Shown here piece after piece: positions 36,818-46,948 of a DNA stretch of 64,000 bases. The translations under genes and the position numbers were made by a program. Source of the DNA: Hypericibacter adhaerens (GTDB taxonomy: Bacteria; Pseudomonadota; Alphaproteobacteria; Dongiales; Dongiaceae). How positions within the stretch are numbered: position 1 is the first letter of the stretch; each line of letters starts with the position of its first letter. Location: contig NZ_CP042582.1 of the NCBI RefSeq assembly GCF_008728835.1, positions 1,674,001 to 1,738,000 on the forward strand, read 5' to 3'. The notes below the pieces were generated by a model. That model was not told the origin of the DNA, searched no databases, and saw nothing but the letters and a program-made list of their open reading frames with translations.

Positions 36818-37450
36818 ATGATCGGCAGTAGCTCCTTCCTGTTCTTCCTGGCCGCGGCGCTGGTGATCGCGCTGACGCCAGGACCCGGCATTCTCTATGT
36901 CGCGGCGCGGACCCTGGCGGGCGGGCGCGGCGAAGGCTATGCCTCCGTGCTCGGCACCGGGCTCGGCGGCTTCGTCCATGTGACGGCGGGTGCCGTCGGC
37001 GTGTCGGCCCTGGTGCTGGCGAGCGCGGAGGCCTTCACGCTGCTGAAGTTCCTGGGCGCGCTCTATCTGATCTATCTGGGGATCAAGACCTGGCGCGGCG
37101 CCCGCGCGGGGCCCGAGCTCGGGCTCGTTGCCGCCACCGGTGCGGCCCGCGCCTTTCGCGAAGGCGTGCTGGTCGAGGCGCTCAACCCCAAGACCGCCGC
37201 CTTCTTCCTGGCCTTCATTCCGCAGTTCGTCGATCCGCATGCCGGTGGCGTGGCGCTGCAGTTCGTGCTGCTGGGGGTGATCTCCGTCGCTCTGAACACG
37301 GCCGTCGATGCGGTCGTGGTCCATGGCGCGACCTCGCTCAGGGCGCGGCTGCTGCGCCGTCCCGACCTGATCCGCCGCCTGCGCCAGACGGCGGGCGGCA
37401 TCATGTGCGTTCTGGGAATCTCGCTGGCGCTGACGCGCCGGCCGGCCTGA
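36818..37450 (+). CDS. LysE/RhtB-family exporter
   Basis: This 210-residue membrane protein has about six helices. The family signature ALTPGPGILYVAARTLAGGR lies near the N-terminus and EALNPKTAAFFLAFIPQF at about residue 121. These proteins export amino acids or related small molecules. The start follows a GAGG ribosome-binding site. The exact substrate is unknown. Confidence 0.92.
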   Translation: MIGSSSFLFFLAAALVIALTPGPGILYVAARTLAGGRGEGYASVLGTGLGGFVHVTAGAVGVSALVLASAEAFTLLKFLGALYLIYLGIKTWRGARAGPELGLVAATGAARAFREGVLVEALNPKTAAFFLAFIPQFVDPHAGGVALQFVLLGVISVALNTAVDAVVVHGATSLRARLLRRPDLIRRLRQTAGGIMCVLGISLALTRRPA

Positions 37451-37465
37451 CGCGCGAGCCGTCGC

Positions 37466-37978
37466 TCAGGGCTGGCCCGGCTTCCAATCGGCGACGAGCT
37501 TGCGCGCGCGGGCGAGCTCCTCGTCGCTCATCTGCTCCTTCATCGTGTCGAGCGCGGTCAGGACCCGGTTGCGGTCCGGTCCCTGGGGCAGGCGGTCGGC
37601 GGCGAGCGTCAGCCATTTGACCGACTCGACCTTGTCCTGGGGCACGCCCTGGCCGAGATTGTACATCACCCCCAGGCCCAGCAGGGCGTCGGCATTCCCC
37701 ACGGCCGCGGCCTTCTTGTACCATTTGATCGCTTCCGCATAGTTGGCGGCACCGACCAGGCCATATTGATAGATGCCCGCGACCTGGACCTGGGCCAGGG
37801 GGTTGCCGGCCTCGGCCTCGGGCTTGAGCTCGGAGAGCGCGCGGAAATAGTCGCCCTTGTTGTAGAAGGCCATGCCCTCGTCGAAGCCAGCATGAGCGGG
37901 CGATGCCGCTGCCAGCGCGCCGGCGCAGGCCAGGGCCAGCGCGAGCTTGGGCAGATGCCGGGCGGCGCGGCCGATCAC
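37466..37978 (-). CDS. Exported Sel1/TPR-repeat protein
   Basis: This 170-residue protein has a clear signal peptide ([22 protein letters not shown], cut after about residue 30). Sel1-like repeats follow ([56 protein letters not shown]). The start overlaps the rfbA stop (ATGA), so it is the last gene of the rhamnose operon. It may be a periplasmic scaffold for envelope polysaccharide; the function is inferred only. Confidence 0.82.
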   Translation of the reverse strand: MIGRAARHLPKLALALACAGALAAASPAHAGFDEGMAFYNKGDYFRALSELKPEAEAGNPLAQVQVAGIYQYGLVGAANYAEAIKWYKKAAAVGNADALLGLGVMYNLGQGVPQDKVESVKWLTLAADRLPQGPDRNRVLTALDTMKEQMSDEELARARKLVADWKPGQP

Positions 37979-38856
37979 GGCGTCTCCTCGGCCGCGACGA
38001 TCTCAAGATAGCGGCCATAGCGCGTGTTCTTGAGCTCGCCCGCGAGCTTCAGCAGCTGGCGCCGGTCGATGAAGCCCTTGCGATAGGCGATTTCCTCGAT
38101 GCAGGCGATCTTCAGCCCCTGCCGCTGCTCCATGACGCGCACGAAGCTCGCCGCCTCGAGCAGCGAATCGTGCGTGCCGGTGTCGAGCCAGGCGAAGCCG
38201 CGGCCCATCTTCTCGACCGCGAGCCGGCCGGCCGTCAGATAGGCGCCGTTCACGTCGGTGATCTCGAGCTCGCCGCGTGCCGAGGGGCGGATGCGCCGCG
38301 CGATCTCGACCACCGCCGGATCGTAGAAATAGAGGCCGGTGACCGCCCAGTTGGAGCGCGGCTGCTTCGGCTTCTCGACGATCGCGACGGGCCGGCCGCT
38401 GGCGTCGAACTCGACCACGCCATAGCGCTCCGGATCGTCGACCCAATAGGCGAAGACCGTGGCGCCTTCCTCGCGCGCATTGGCGCTCTCCAGGAGCTCG
38501 GTCAGCCCGTGGCCGAAGAAGAGGTTGTCGCCCAGCACCAGGGCGCTCGGGCTCTCGCCCACGAAATCGGCGCCGATGAGGAAGGCCTGGGCCAGCCCTT
38601 CGGGGCGCGGCTGCTCGGCATAGCCGATCTCGAGGCCCCATCGCGACCCGTTGCCGAAGAGGGCGCGGAAGCCCGGAAGGTCGCGCGGCGTGCTGATGAT
38701 CAGGATCTCGCGGATGCCGGCCAGCATCAGCGTCGCCAGCGGATAATAGACCATCGGCTTGTCGTAGATCGGCAGCAGCTGCTTGCTGATGGCGTGGGTC
38801 ACGGGATAGAGCCGGGTCCCGCTGCCGCCGGCCAGGATGATGCCCTTTCGCGTCAT
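37975..38856 (-). CDS. rfbA: Glucose-1-phosphate thymidylyltransferase
   Basis: This 293-residue enzyme makes dTDP-glucose from dTTP and glucose-1-phosphate, the first step of dTDP-L-rhamnose synthesis. The nucleotidyltransferase signature [20 protein letters not shown] is at the N-terminus, with [15 protein letters not shown] and [10 protein letters not shown] following. Length is normal. Its start overlaps the rfbD stop. Confidence 0.97.
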   Translation of the reverse strand: MTRKGIILAGGSGTRLYPVTHAISKQLLPIYDKPMVYYPLATLMLAGIREILIISTPRDLPGFRALFGNGSRWGLEIGYAEQPRPEGLAQAFLIGADFVGESPSALVLGDNLFFGHGLTELLESANAREEGATVFAYWVDDPERYGVVEFDASGRPVAIVEKPKQPRSNWAVTGLYFYDPAVVEIARRIRPSARGELEITDVNGAYLTAGRLAVEKMGRGFAWLDTGTHDSLLEAASFVRVMEQRQGLKIACIEEIAYRKGFIDRRQLLKLAGELKNTRYGRYLEIVAAEETP

Positions 38857-39761
38857 GAACGATCCTTGGTTGCGCCCGCCGCCACGATCTCCGCCATGCA
38901 TTCCTCCAGCGCCTCGTGCCAATCCCGCGGCAGGATACCGTAAACCCGCCCGATGCGTCCGCAATCCAGCACGGAATTGGCGGGACGGCGCGCCGGCATC
39001 GGATAGGCGCTCGAGGGAATCGGCGTCACCCGCGGCACCGTCCGGCCGCGCCGGGCGAGCCAGGCGAAGATCGCCTCGGCCTGGCCGAAACGCGTGGTCG
39101 AGCCGGCATTGCAGAAATGGAAGGTGCCGTAGCCGTCGGCCTTGCCCGCGATCAGCGCGGCCGCGACCGCGACCAGGGCTTGGGCGACGTCGGTGGCGGC
39201 GGTCGGGGAACCGTGCTGGTCGTCGATGATGCGCAGCTCCGGCCGCTCGGCCCCCAGCCGCATCATGGTCCGCACGAAGCTGCCTTCGCCGAAGGGGCTG
39301 TAGACCCAGGCGGTGCGCAGGATCACATGGCGGTCGATTCGCTCCCGCACCGCGCGTTCGCCCGCTTCCTTGCTGGCGCCGTAGACCGAGATCGGATTGA
39401 CCGGGTCTTCCTCGTCGTAGGGCGTGGGTTTCGTGCCGTCGAACACATAGTCGGTCGAGATGTGGAGCAGGGCCGCGCCGCGCGCGGCGGCCCCCTCGGC
39501 CAGCGCCGCGGCACCGTCCCGGTTGAGGCGGAAGGCGAGGTCGGATTCCGACTCGGCCTTGTCGACGGCGGTATAGGCGGCCGCGTTGATGACGATATCG
39601 GCGCCGCTCTCGGCGACAAGGCGCGCCGTCCGGGCCGGGTCCATGAGATCGAGGCTCTCGCGGCCGCGGCACTCCAGCGTGAAGCCGCCGGGCAGTGCCG
39701 CCCGTGCCAGCTCACGCGCAATCTGGCCCGAGCGTCCGGCGACGAGGATATGGTGCGCCAT
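38853..39761 (-). CDS. rfbD: dTDP-4-dehydrorhamnose reductase
   Basis: This 302-residue short-chain dehydrogenase catalyses the last step of dTDP-L-rhamnose synthesis. It has an N-terminal [13 protein letters not shown] nucleotide-binding loop, [13 protein letters not shown] and the active-site YGASKEAGE. It lies between rfbB and rfbA on one transcript and overlaps rfbA by four bases. Confidence 0.95.
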   Translation of the reverse strand: MAHHILVAGRSGQIARELARAALPGGFTLECRGRESLDLMDPARTARLVAESGADIVINAAAYTAVDKAESESDLAFRLNRDGAAALAEGAAARGAALLHISTDYVFDGTKPTPYDEEDPVNPISVYGASKEAGERAVRERIDRHVILRTAWVYSPFGEGSFVRTMMRLGAERPELRIIDDQHGSPTAATDVAQALVAVAAALIAGKADGYGTFHFCNAGSTTRFGQAEAIFAWLARRGRTVPRVTPIPSSAYPMPARRPANSVLDCGRIGRVYGILPRDWHEALEECMAEIVAAGATKDRS

Positions 39762-39813
39762 CGGGAGCCGTGTCCGCTTCAGGAGGCAGACGTCATTGTC
39801 GCGTCCGCGGCCA

Positions 39814-40905
39814 TCAGCCCGGCGGCGTCGCGCCGGCGGGCTGGTCCGCGTCCGCGGCCAGACCCAGCCTTTCGCCCCGATAGACGCCCGAGCGGATCCG
39901 TTCCCACCAGCGGCGATTGTCGAGATACCAGCGCACGGTCTTCTCGAGCCCGCTGTCGAAGCTTTCCCGCGCGCGCCAGCCGAGCTCCTGCTTCATTTTG
40001 GTGGCGTCGATGGCGTAGCGCATGTCGTGGCCCGGGCGGTCCGACACGAACTCGATGAGCTCCTCGTGGCGCCGGCCCGGCACCAGCCGGTCGAGGATGC
40101 CGCAGAGCTTGCGCACCACGTCGATGTTCTTCCACTCGGCGTCGCCGCCCACATTGTATTTCTCGCCGACCCGGCCGCGCGTGACCACGAGCCAGAGCGC
40201 CCGGGCATGGTCCTCGACATAGAGCCAGTCGCGGCGGTTCTCGCCCTTGCCATAAACCGGCAGCTTCTTGCCCTCGAGCGCGTTGATGATCATCAGCGGG
40301 ATCAGCTTCTCGGGGAACTGGCAGGGACCGTAATTGTTGGAGCAGTTGCTGATGACGACCGGCAGGCCGTAGGTGTGGTGCCAGGCGCGGGCCAGGTGAT
40401 CGGCCGCGGCCTTGCTGGCGGAGTAGGGGGAGTTCGGCTGATAGGGCGATTCCTCCTCGAACAGGCCCGTCGCGCCCAGCGAGCCATAGACCTCGTCCGT
40501 GGAGACGTTGTGGAAGCGGAAGCGGGCGCGCTTCGGCTCTTCCAGCTCGCGCCAGTAGCGCCGGGCGGTCTCGAGCAGCACATAGGTGCCGCGGATGTTG
40601 GTGTCGATGAAGGGCGCGGGTCCGTCGATCGAGCGGTCGACATGGGACTCCGCCGCCAGATGCATGATCGCATCGGGACGGTGCTGGCGGAAGGCGGACT
40701 CCATCGAGGCGGCGTCGCAGATGTCGGCCTTGAGCAGCCGGAAGCGCGCGCTGTCGCGCACGCTGGCCAGCGAATCCAGATTGGCCGCGTAGGTCAGCTT
40801 GTCCACCACCAGCAGCTCGGCATTGGTCTCGTGAATCAGGTAGCGGCACAGGGCCGAACCGATGAAGCCGGCGCCGCCCGTGACGATGATCCGCATTGCC
40901 GTCAT
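39814..40905 (-). CDS. rfbB: dTDP-glucose 4,6-dehydratase
   Basis: This 363-residue NAD-dependent enzyme makes dTDP-4-keto-6-deoxyglucose. It shows the N-terminal [26 protein letters not shown], the [10 protein letters not shown] segment and the catalytic [15 protein letters not shown]. The ATG at 40905 has GAGAGG nine bases upstream; an ATG at 40896 or a TTG at 40911 are alternatives. Downstream of rfbC. Confidence 0.96.
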   Translation of the reverse strand: MTAMRIIVTGGAGFIGSALCRYLIHETNAELLVVDKLTYAANLDSLASVRDSARFRLLKADICDAASMESAFRQHRPDAIMHLAAESHVDRSIDGPAPFIDTNIRGTYVLLETARRYWRELEEPKRARFRFHNVSTDEVYGSLGATGLFEEESPYQPNSPYSASKAAADHLARAWHHTYGLPVVISNCSNNYGPCQFPEKLIPLMIINALEGKKLPVYGKGENRRDWLYVEDHARALWLVVTRGRVGEKYNVGGDAEWKNIDVVRKLCGILDRLVPGRRHEELIEFVSDRPGHDMRYAIDATKMKQELGWRARESFDSGLEKTVRWYLDNRRWWERIRSGVYRGERLGLAADADQPAGATPPG

Positions 40906-41027
40906 GCTCAATGACCTCTCAAGCCCAATCGTCCACGTCTAGTGAGCCCATAATATGTCGGTAAGCCTAAACGATCCGCTGCCGGATCGAAAACGCCATG
41001 CAATCGCCGGACGCCGCCCATGCCCCG

Positions 41028-41591
41028 TTATGCTTCATAACGGAAGGGGAGGTCCGTACCCGCCAGGAAGGGCAGCTTGGCGTCCTTGTCCGACAGGATG
41101 GCCGAGGATTCCTTGACCGGCCAGTCGATCCCGAGCGCCGGGTCGTTCCAGCGGATGCCCGAGTCATGGGGCGCGGAATAGGGGCTCGAGACCTTGTAGA
41201 AGACCAGGCTGTCGGGCTCGAGCGTGCAGAAGCCGTGTGCCAGGCCTGCCGGGATCAGGAGCTGGTTGCCGCGCTCGCCGCTCAGCTCGACGCCGACATG
41301 GCGCCGGTAGGTGGGCGAGCCGCGGCGCAGATCGAGGGCAACATCGAAAATGCGCCCCTGGATCACGCCCACGAGCTTGGCCTGTTCGGCCGGCGGGAGC
41401 TGGAAATGCAGGCCTCGCAGCGTGCCGACCTCCTTGGACAGAGAGATATTGTCCTGGCAGAAATCCAGATCGATGCCGGCTTGCTTCAGCTTGGCGCGAT
41501 TGAACCACTCGGCGAAGAAGCCGCGGCGATCGGCAAAGCGGGGCGCGGTCAGGATCCTGACGCCGGGGATGGCTGTATCTTCGATCTGCAT
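41028..41591 (-). CDS. rfbC: dTDP-4-dehydrorhamnose 3,5-epimerase
   Basis: This 187-residue cupin epimerase has the family pattern RGFFAEWFN, FCQDNISLSKEVGTLRGLHF and the catalytic histidine region, with IPAGLAHGFCTLEPDSLVFY and the C-terminal GIRWNDPALGIDWP. The ATG at 41591 begins the conserved N-terminus (MQIEDTAIPGV). It is the first gene of the rfbC-rfbB-rfbD-rfbA operon. Confidence 0.96.
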   Translation of the reverse strand: MQIEDTAIPGVRILTAPRFADRRGFFAEWFNRAKLKQAGIDLDFCQDNISLSKEVGTLRGLHFQLPPAEQAKLVGVIQGRIFDVALDLRRGSPTYRRHVGVELSGERGNQLLIPAGLAHGFCTLEPDSLVFYKVSSPYSAPHDSGIRWNDPALGIDWPVKESSAILSDKDAKLPFLAGTDLPFRYEA

Positions 41592-41754
41592 CGATTCGGA
41601 GTAACGGGTTGTTAGGGTTAATCGGCTCGGCTGGCGGGGAGGCCCGGCCGACATTAGCATGGCGCGCCGGTTCGGCGGCAAGTTCGGCGGCTTGTGCCCT
41701 CAAGGTGCATCGGCCGTTAGGTCCGCCGGCGGCGAGGCCCAGGCTCGAGGAATC

Positions 41755-43944
41755 ATGACGACCCACAAACGCAAACGCGGCGCGAAGAAATCCGGACGCT
41801 CGTCTGCGTCCAAGCCGGCCGCTCGCGAGTCCAAGGCCGGAGCCGCCGGCGGAAAGGCCGCTGCGCCAAAGTCCGGCAAGACGGCGGCAACGACCCAGAT
41901 GCGGCCGACGGCGGGCAAGCACAACCCATCCCAGGCGGCGCAGCTCGGGCTCGAGCTTGTGGCGGCGGCACCCGTCGTCGCGGCGGCGGTCGCGTTGGAC
42001 GAAACCGACGCCGAGCGGGTGAAACGCGTCAGGACGGCCGTCGACGAGATCCAGGCCGGCAATCTCGAGGCGGCGGCGGCGATCCTGGATCCGCTGCTGG
42101 CGGCCGAGCCGGAAGATTTCGACACGTTGCATGCCGGCGCGGTGCTGCGTCTGAAGCTGGGGCGCTTCGCCGAAGCGCTCGCCCTGATGCAGAAGGCGGT
42201 GACGAAGAACCCGGGCGATGCGCAGGCCCAGCAGAATCTGGGCGCCATGCTCGCGCGGCAGGGGCGGCTCGAGGAAGCGGCCGCCTATTTCACGCGCGCC
42301 ATCGCCATCGACCCGCGCAACGTCTCCGCCCAGACCAATCTCGGGCTCATCTATCAGAGCCGCGGCCAGATCGAGGCGGCGGTCGGCTGCTATCGCAAGG
42401 CCATCGCCGCCGATCCCGCCGCCGCCGAGGGCCATAGCCGGCTTGCCGCGGCCCTGAAGGACACCGGCGATCTGCCGGGCGCCATCGCCGCCGCGCGCCG
42501 CGCGCTGGAGCTGAAACCGAGCTACACCGAGGCGCTGAGCAACCTGATCCATTATCTCGAGCATGCCTGCGACTGGCGCGAGCTGCCGGCGCTGGAGGCG
42601 AAGCTCGACAAACTGACGGCGCCGGCCCTGGCGCGCGGCGTGAAGTGCGGCGAAGCGCCGTTGCTGTCCGTCGTCCGGTCCGCCGATCCCGTGCGCAATC
42701 TGCGCGTGGCGAGCTCGGCCTCGAAGGATCTCGCGGCCAGCATGGCGAGCCTCAACATGCATTTCCCGCACGAGCGCCGGCGGGGGCCGCGCAAGAAGCT
42801 CACCATCGGCTATCTCAGCGGCGACTTCCGCAACCATCCCGTGGCCCATCTGGTGCGCGGGCTGTTCCAGCGCCACGACCGCGAGCGCTTTCGCGTGATC
42901 GGCTATTCCTACGGCCCCGACGACGGGAGCGACTATCGCCGCCATATCGCCGCCAGCTGCGATCTCTTCGTCGACCTGCGCAGCGCCGGTACGGCCGCCG
43001 GCGCGCGGCGCATCTACGAGGACGGCGTCGATATCCTGATCGAGATCACCGGTTATGTGGCCGGCAACCGGCTCGACATCCCGGCGCTGCGGCCGGCGCC
43101 GCTGCAGGTGAGCTGGCTGGGGTTTCCGGGCTCGACCGGCGCCACCTTCTTCGACTATGCGATCGTCGACAAGATCGTGCTGCCGCCCACCGAGATCCAG
43201 ACCTTCGCCGAGCGGCCGATCTGGATGCCGCATTGCTATCAAGTCAACGATTCCGATCAGCCGATCTCGGCCAGGACCTTTCGGCGTGCCGATTTCCACC
43301 TGCCCGAGAACGGGTTCGTCTTCTGCTGCTTCAACAACACCTACAAGATCGAGCCGCAGATGTTCGATCTCTGGATGCGGCTGCTCAAGGCGGTGCCGGG
43401 GTCGGTGCTGTGGCTGCTGCGCTCCAACCCACAGGCGGAGGAGAATCTGAAGCGCGAGGCCACGGCCCGCGGCGTTGCGGCCGAGCGCCTGCTGTTCGAC
43501 GGCAAGCTGCCGAAGGATCAGCATCTGGCGCGGCTGTCGCTGGCCGACCTGGCGCTCGACACCTACGTCTATAACGGCCACACCACCACCAGCGACGCGC
43601 TCTGGGCCGGCGTGCCCGTGGTCGGCTATGCCGGGACGCACTTCGCCAACCGTGTCTCGGCCAGCCTCCTGACCAATCTCGGCCTGCCCGAGCTGATCGC
43701 GAACGGCCTCGACCGGTACGAAGCGCTGGTGCTGTCGCTGGTGCAGGATCCGGCCGGGCTGCGCACGGTCCGGCGCCGGCTCGCGGAGCGGCGCATGCGC
43801 TGGCCGCTGTTCGATACCGCGCGGTTCGCGCGCAATCTCGAGGCGGCGCTGGCCGGCATCTGGCGGCTCCACGAGGCGGGGAAGCCGCCGTCGCCGATCG
43901 TGATCGCCGATCCGGGCCCGATGGAAACGGCACCCGCCGCCTGA
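41755..43944 (+). CDS. TPR-containing O-GlcNAc-transferase-like (SPINDLY-type) glycosyltransferase
   Basis: This 729-residue protein has a basic, Ala/Lys-rich N-terminus (residues 1-75). Four or so TPR units follow at about 100-270 (for example AQAQQNLGAMLARQGRLEEA). The C-terminal catalytic region carries bacterial OGT-like motifs (LTIGYLSGDFRNHPVAHLVR, QVSWLGFPGSTGATFFDY, YNGHTTTSDALWAGVPVVGY). Such enzymes glycosylate proteins or act in polysaccharide synthesis. It is divergent from the rhamnose operon. The start has GAGGAA just before it; a longer frame begins at 41659. Confidence 0.88.
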   Translation: MTTHKRKRGAKKSGRSSASKPAARESKAGAAGGKAAAPKSGKTAATTQMRPTAGKHNPSQAAQLGLELVAAAPVVAAAVALDETDAERVKRVRTAVDEIQAGNLEAAAAILDPLLAAEPEDFDTLHAGAVLRLKLGRFAEALALMQKAVTKNPGDAQAQQNLGAMLARQGRLEEAAAYFTRAIAIDPRNVSAQTNLGLIYQSRGQIEAAVGCYRKAIAADPAAAEGHSRLAAALKDTGDLPGAIAAARRALELKPSYTEALSNLIHYLEHACDWRELPALEAKLDKLTAPALARGVKCGEAPLLSVVRSADPVRNLRVASSASKDLAASMASLNMHFPHERRRGPRKKLTIGYLSGDFRNHPVAHLVRGLFQRHDRERFRVIGYSYGPDDGSDYRRHIAASCDLFVDLRSAGTAAGARRIYEDGVDILIEITGYVAGNRLDIPALRPAPLQVSWLGFPGSTGATFFDYAIVDKIVLPPTEIQTFAERPIWMPHCYQVNDSDQPISARTFRRADFHLPENGFVFCCFNNTYKIEPQMFDLWMRLLKAVPGSVLWLLRSNPQAEENLKREATARGVAAERLLFDGKLPKDQHLARLSLADLALDTYVYNGHTTTSDALWAGVPVVGYAGTHFANRVSASLLTNLGLPELIANGLDRYEALVLSLVQDPAGLRTVRRRLAERRMRWPLFDTARFARNLEAALAGIWRLHEAGKPPSPIVIADPGPMETAPAA

Positions 43945-43963
43945 CGCCGGCTTCGAACAAGAA

Positions 43964-43994
43964 CCCCGGCGCTCCTGGGGGAGGAGCGCCGGGG
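43964..43994. terminator. Strong hairpin between convergent genes
   Basis: A perfect 12-bp stem (CCCCGGCGCTCC / GGAGCGCCGGGG) with a 7-nt loop lies 20 bp after the TPR glycosyltransferase stop and between convergent genes. No T-run is present, so it is best called a terminator-like hairpin. Confidence 0.65.
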
Positions 43995-44095
43995 GTGGTC
44001 GGCTCGTGTCCTGAAGATCGGGGGGCTGAACGACGAGCCGTGGCGGGAACCGCGTCGGCGGGAGGGGCGGTTCGTAAGGGGTGTGGAGGGCGCCG

Positions 44096-45634
44096 TCACT
44101 CCATCGCGACGGTGTGATCCGGCGCGCTCGGCGCGGATGACGGCTTCTTGAAGACGATGAGCAGCGGCACCACAGCGATCACCGCGATCATCAGCAGCAT
44201 ATAATCGTCGATATAGGCGATGATCTGCGCCTGCTGGGTGAGGACGGCATCGATGGCGGCGCGGCCGGCGGCGGTCAAAGGGTTCCAGAACTGCGCGATC
44301 GAGGGATCCTCGAACATGCGGTTGACGGCCGTGACCTGCTGCGTCAGCTCGGCGTGATTGATCTGCGTGTTCCGGGTCAGGAGGCCCGTCACCACCGAGA
44401 TGCCGACGCTGGAGCCGATATTGCGCGACAGGCTGTAGAGGCCGGCGCCTTCGGCCCTGAGCGCGGGCGACAATGTCGAGAGCGTCACCACGCTCAGCGG
44501 CACGAAGAGGAAACCGAGGCCGATTCCCTGGATCACGCCGACGACGACGATGGTCTCTTGCGAGACATCCGGCGTCCAGCCCGTCATCTCGTAGAAGGTC
44601 CAGGCCGTGATGGCGAGGCCGGTGCCGAGCAGAAGCCGCGTATCCACCTTTCCGATCAGGCGGCCGACCAACATCATGGCGGCCATGGTGCCCACGCCCC
44701 TCGGTCCCAGCACGAGGCCGGCGGTCACGATCGGATAATCCATCAGGTTCTGGAGATAGGGCGGCTGCAGCGCCAGCGAGGCGTAGTAGGTGAGCCCGAC
44801 GATCGCGACGAAAAGGACGCCGGCCGTGAAGTTGCGGTCGCGGAAGAGGGAAGGCCGAACGAAGGGATCGCGCGCGGTGAAGGTATGGACGAGGAACAGG
44901 TAGAAAGCCGAGGCGGCGATGATCGCCTCGGCGACGATCTCGCTCGAGCCGAACCAGTCGAGCTGCTCGCCGCGGTCCAGCATGATCTGGAGCGCGCCGA
45001 TCGTGAGGCTGAGCGTGCCGAAGCCGAACCAGTCGAGCTTCGCCCCCGCGTTGCGCGGCGTATCGGGCAGGAAGGTGGTCATGCCGAGGAAGGCCAGCGC
45101 GCCGATCGGCAGGTTGATATAGAAGACGTAGCGCCAGCTATAGGTCTCGGTCAGCCAGCCGCCGAGCACCGGCCCCAGGACGGGACCGGCCATCACCGCC
45201 ACGCCCCAGATCGCCATGGCGGAACCCTGCTGCTCGCGCGGATAGACATTCATCAGCACGGTCTGCGACAGCGGCACCAGGGCCGCGCCGAACAGGCCCT
45301 GCAGCACGCGGAACAGCACGATCTCGATCAGCGACTGGGCCATGCCGCAGAGCATCGAGGCGATGGTGAAGCCCACGACCGAGGCGAGGAACAGGTTCTT
45401 GAGCCCGAACCGCCCGGCCAGATAGCCGGTCGGCGGCGTCATGATCGCGGCGGCGACGATATAGGAGGTCAGGACCCAGGCGATCTGGTCCTGGCTCGCC
45501 GAGACGCTGCCCTGCATATAGGGCAGCGCGACATTGGCGATGGTCGTGTCCAGCGCCTGCATCAGGGTGGCGAGGATCGCGCAGGCGGTGATCGCCGCCC
45601 GATTGCCGCCGGCCGCCGCTGTCGCCGACATCAT
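44096..45634 (-). CDS. emrB: DHA2-family MFS drug exporter (EmrB-like)
   Basis: This 512-residue protein has about fourteen membrane helices. The DHA2 signatures ALDTTIANVALPYMQGSVSA near residue 27 and the motif-C-like VMAGPVLGPVLGGWLTE (about 152-168) are present. It works with a periplasmic adaptor encoded immediately upstream; the stop of that gene overlaps the doubled ATG of this one. An outer-membrane channel is not in the window. Confidence 0.94.
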   Translation of the reverse strand: MMSATAAAGGNRAAITACAILATLMQALDTTIANVALPYMQGSVSASQDQIAWVLTSYIVAAAIMTPPTGYLAGRFGLKNLFLASVVGFTIASMLCGMAQSLIEIVLFRVLQGLFGAALVPLSQTVLMNVYPREQQGSAMAIWGVAVMAGPVLGPVLGGWLTETYSWRYVFYINLPIGALAFLGMTTFLPDTPRNAGAKLDWFGFGTLSLTIGALQIMLDRGEQLDWFGSSEIVAEAIIAASAFYLFLVHTFTARDPFVRPSLFRDRNFTAGVLFVAIVGLTYYASLALQPPYLQNLMDYPIVTAGLVLGPRGVGTMAAMMLVGRLIGKVDTRLLLGTGLAITAWTFYEMTGWTPDVSQETIVVVGVIQGIGLGFLFVPLSVVTLSTLSPALRAEGAGLYSLSRNIGSSVGISVVTGLLTRNTQINHAELTQQVTAVNRMFEDPSIAQFWNPLTAAGRAAIDAVLTQQAQIIAYIDDYMLLMIAVIAVVPLLIVFKKPSSAPSAPDHTVAME

Positions 45635-46854
45635 TCACCCGCCAGGGCGTGCCCGAACAGGAAGGCGAGCGCATGCGGCACGCCGCGCACATGGCCGGTA
45701 TCGACATCGACCTCGGCGCTCATGCCGGCGCGCAGCGGCGGCATGGCGCCGTCGCTCGTGTCGACGCGCACGCGCATCGGGATGCGCTGCACCACCTTCA
45801 CCCAGTTGCCGCTGGTGTTCTGCGCCGGCAGAAGCGAGAACTCCTGGGCCGCCGCCGGGCTGATGCTCTCCACCGTGCCCTGCCACTGCCGGTTCGGGTA
45901 GGTATCCACCGTCACCGTGACCTTCTGACCGGGCTGCACATAGGTCAGCTCGGTCTCCTTGGGATTGGCCTCGACCCAGACATGGTCGGTGGCGACGAGA
46001 TAGAAGGCGGTGGTCGCGGCCTCGAGATATTTGCCGGGCGCGATCGAGGGCACGTTGGTCACGATGCCGGGGAAGGGCGCCTTGATGACGGTGTGGTCGA
46101 GCTGACGAGCCGCCTCGTCGCGTTGGGCCAGGGCATCGAGATAACGGGGATTCTGCTCGACCGGGCCGTCGGGATCGCCATTGAGGCTGGCGGCCGTCGC
46201 GGCCAACTGCTCGTTCAGCGATGCCAGCTTCTGCTGCGCGTTCTGCAGGTCGCGCCGGGCCGTGTCGAAGGCCGACTGCGAGGCATAGTTCTCCTTCAGC
46301 AGGTTCTGCTGACGCTGGAACTGGGTCTGGTAATAGTCGATATCGTCATGCGCCTGCTTGATCTGCGCCTGGACGTCCCGGTAGTTGGCCTGGAGGGCGT
46401 TGAGATCGTTGCGGACCATGCCGAGCTGCGCATTGGCCCGATCCAGCGCCAGGCGGAACTGGAGATCGTCGAGGCGATAGAGAACCTGGCCGGCCTCGAC
46501 ATGCTGGTTCTCCGCGACTTCGACGCTCTTGACGATGCCGGAGATGTCGGTCGAGACGCCGACCTTGTCCGCCTCGATATAGGCGTTGTCGGTCGACATC
46601 ACGTTGCCGCCGGTGACGTACCAAAAAGCGCCGGCGATCAGGGCCAGCGGCAGCAGCAGGAACAACGCCCGCCGCACCCGCTGGCGGCGCGAGGCTCGCG
46701 GCCGCTTGCCGGGTACGGGGTGGCGTTCGGCGGGCCGGTCCGATCGCGCGAGCGGGGGGACGGGCTTGGGCGCTACCGGCGGTTCTTTTGTGGCAGAGGA
46801 AAGATCAGGCCCGGCCGGTGGGCGCGGGGCGTCTTTGGGCAGTTGTACGGACAT
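45631..46854 (-). CDS. emrA: HlyD-family efflux adaptor (EmrA-like)
   Basis: This 407-residue membrane-fusion protein has a Pro-rich cytoplasmic start, one transmembrane helix (FLLLPLALIAGAFWYV, about residues 65-80), a biotinyl-lipoyl-like segment, a long coiled-coil hairpin (about 130-235) and a beta-barrel domain with VWVEANPKETELTYVQPGQ. It bridges EmrB to an outer-membrane channel. Its 5' end and upstream region are partly duplicated at 48268-48873. Confidence 0.94.
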   Translation of the reverse strand: MSVQLPKDAPRPPAGPDLSSATKEPPVAPKPVPPLARSDRPAERHPVPGKRPRASRRQRVRRALFLLLPLALIAGAFWYVTGGNVMSTDNAYIEADKVGVSTDISGIVKSVEVAENQHVEAGQVLYRLDDLQFRLALDRANAQLGMVRNDLNALQANYRDVQAQIKQAHDDIDYYQTQFQRQQNLLKENYASQSAFDTARRDLQNAQQKLASLNEQLAATAASLNGDPDGPVEQNPRYLDALAQRDEAARQLDHTVIKAPFPGIVTNVPSIAPGKYLEAATTAFYLVATDHVWVEANPKETELTYVQPGQKVTVTVDTYPNRQWQGTVESISPAAAQEFSLLPAQNTSGNWVKVVQRIPMRVRVDTSDGAMPPLRAGMSAEVDVDTGHVRGVPHALAFLFGHALAGE

Positions 46855-46880
46855 GCCCCCAAGATGTTGACCGGGCTCGG

Positions 46881-46931
46881 GAATGAAAATCCCATATCTG
46901 CTGCATTCGGTGATGAGCGGAATTCATCAAT
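46881..46931. repeat. Copy A of a duplicated regulatory block upstream of emrA
   Basis: This 51-bp block matches 48823-48873 at roughly four of five positions with no gaps, including the shared core TGCATTCGGTG. In copy B the block leads directly into the lysR start codon. Here the start codon is not preserved, so this looks like the remnant of an ancestral emrA-lysR intergenic region. It may still hold a LysR-binding site. Confidence 0.7.
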
Positions 46932-46948
46932 CCGAGCCGCCGTCCGGC

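Noticed and set aside
45631-46854. HlyD-like adaptor considered as the type I secretion partner of the RTX proteins
   Set aside because: It is translationally coupled to a DHA2-family MFS exporter and has EmrA architecture. No ABC transporter or TolC gene is nearby, so it belongs to a drug efflux pump.
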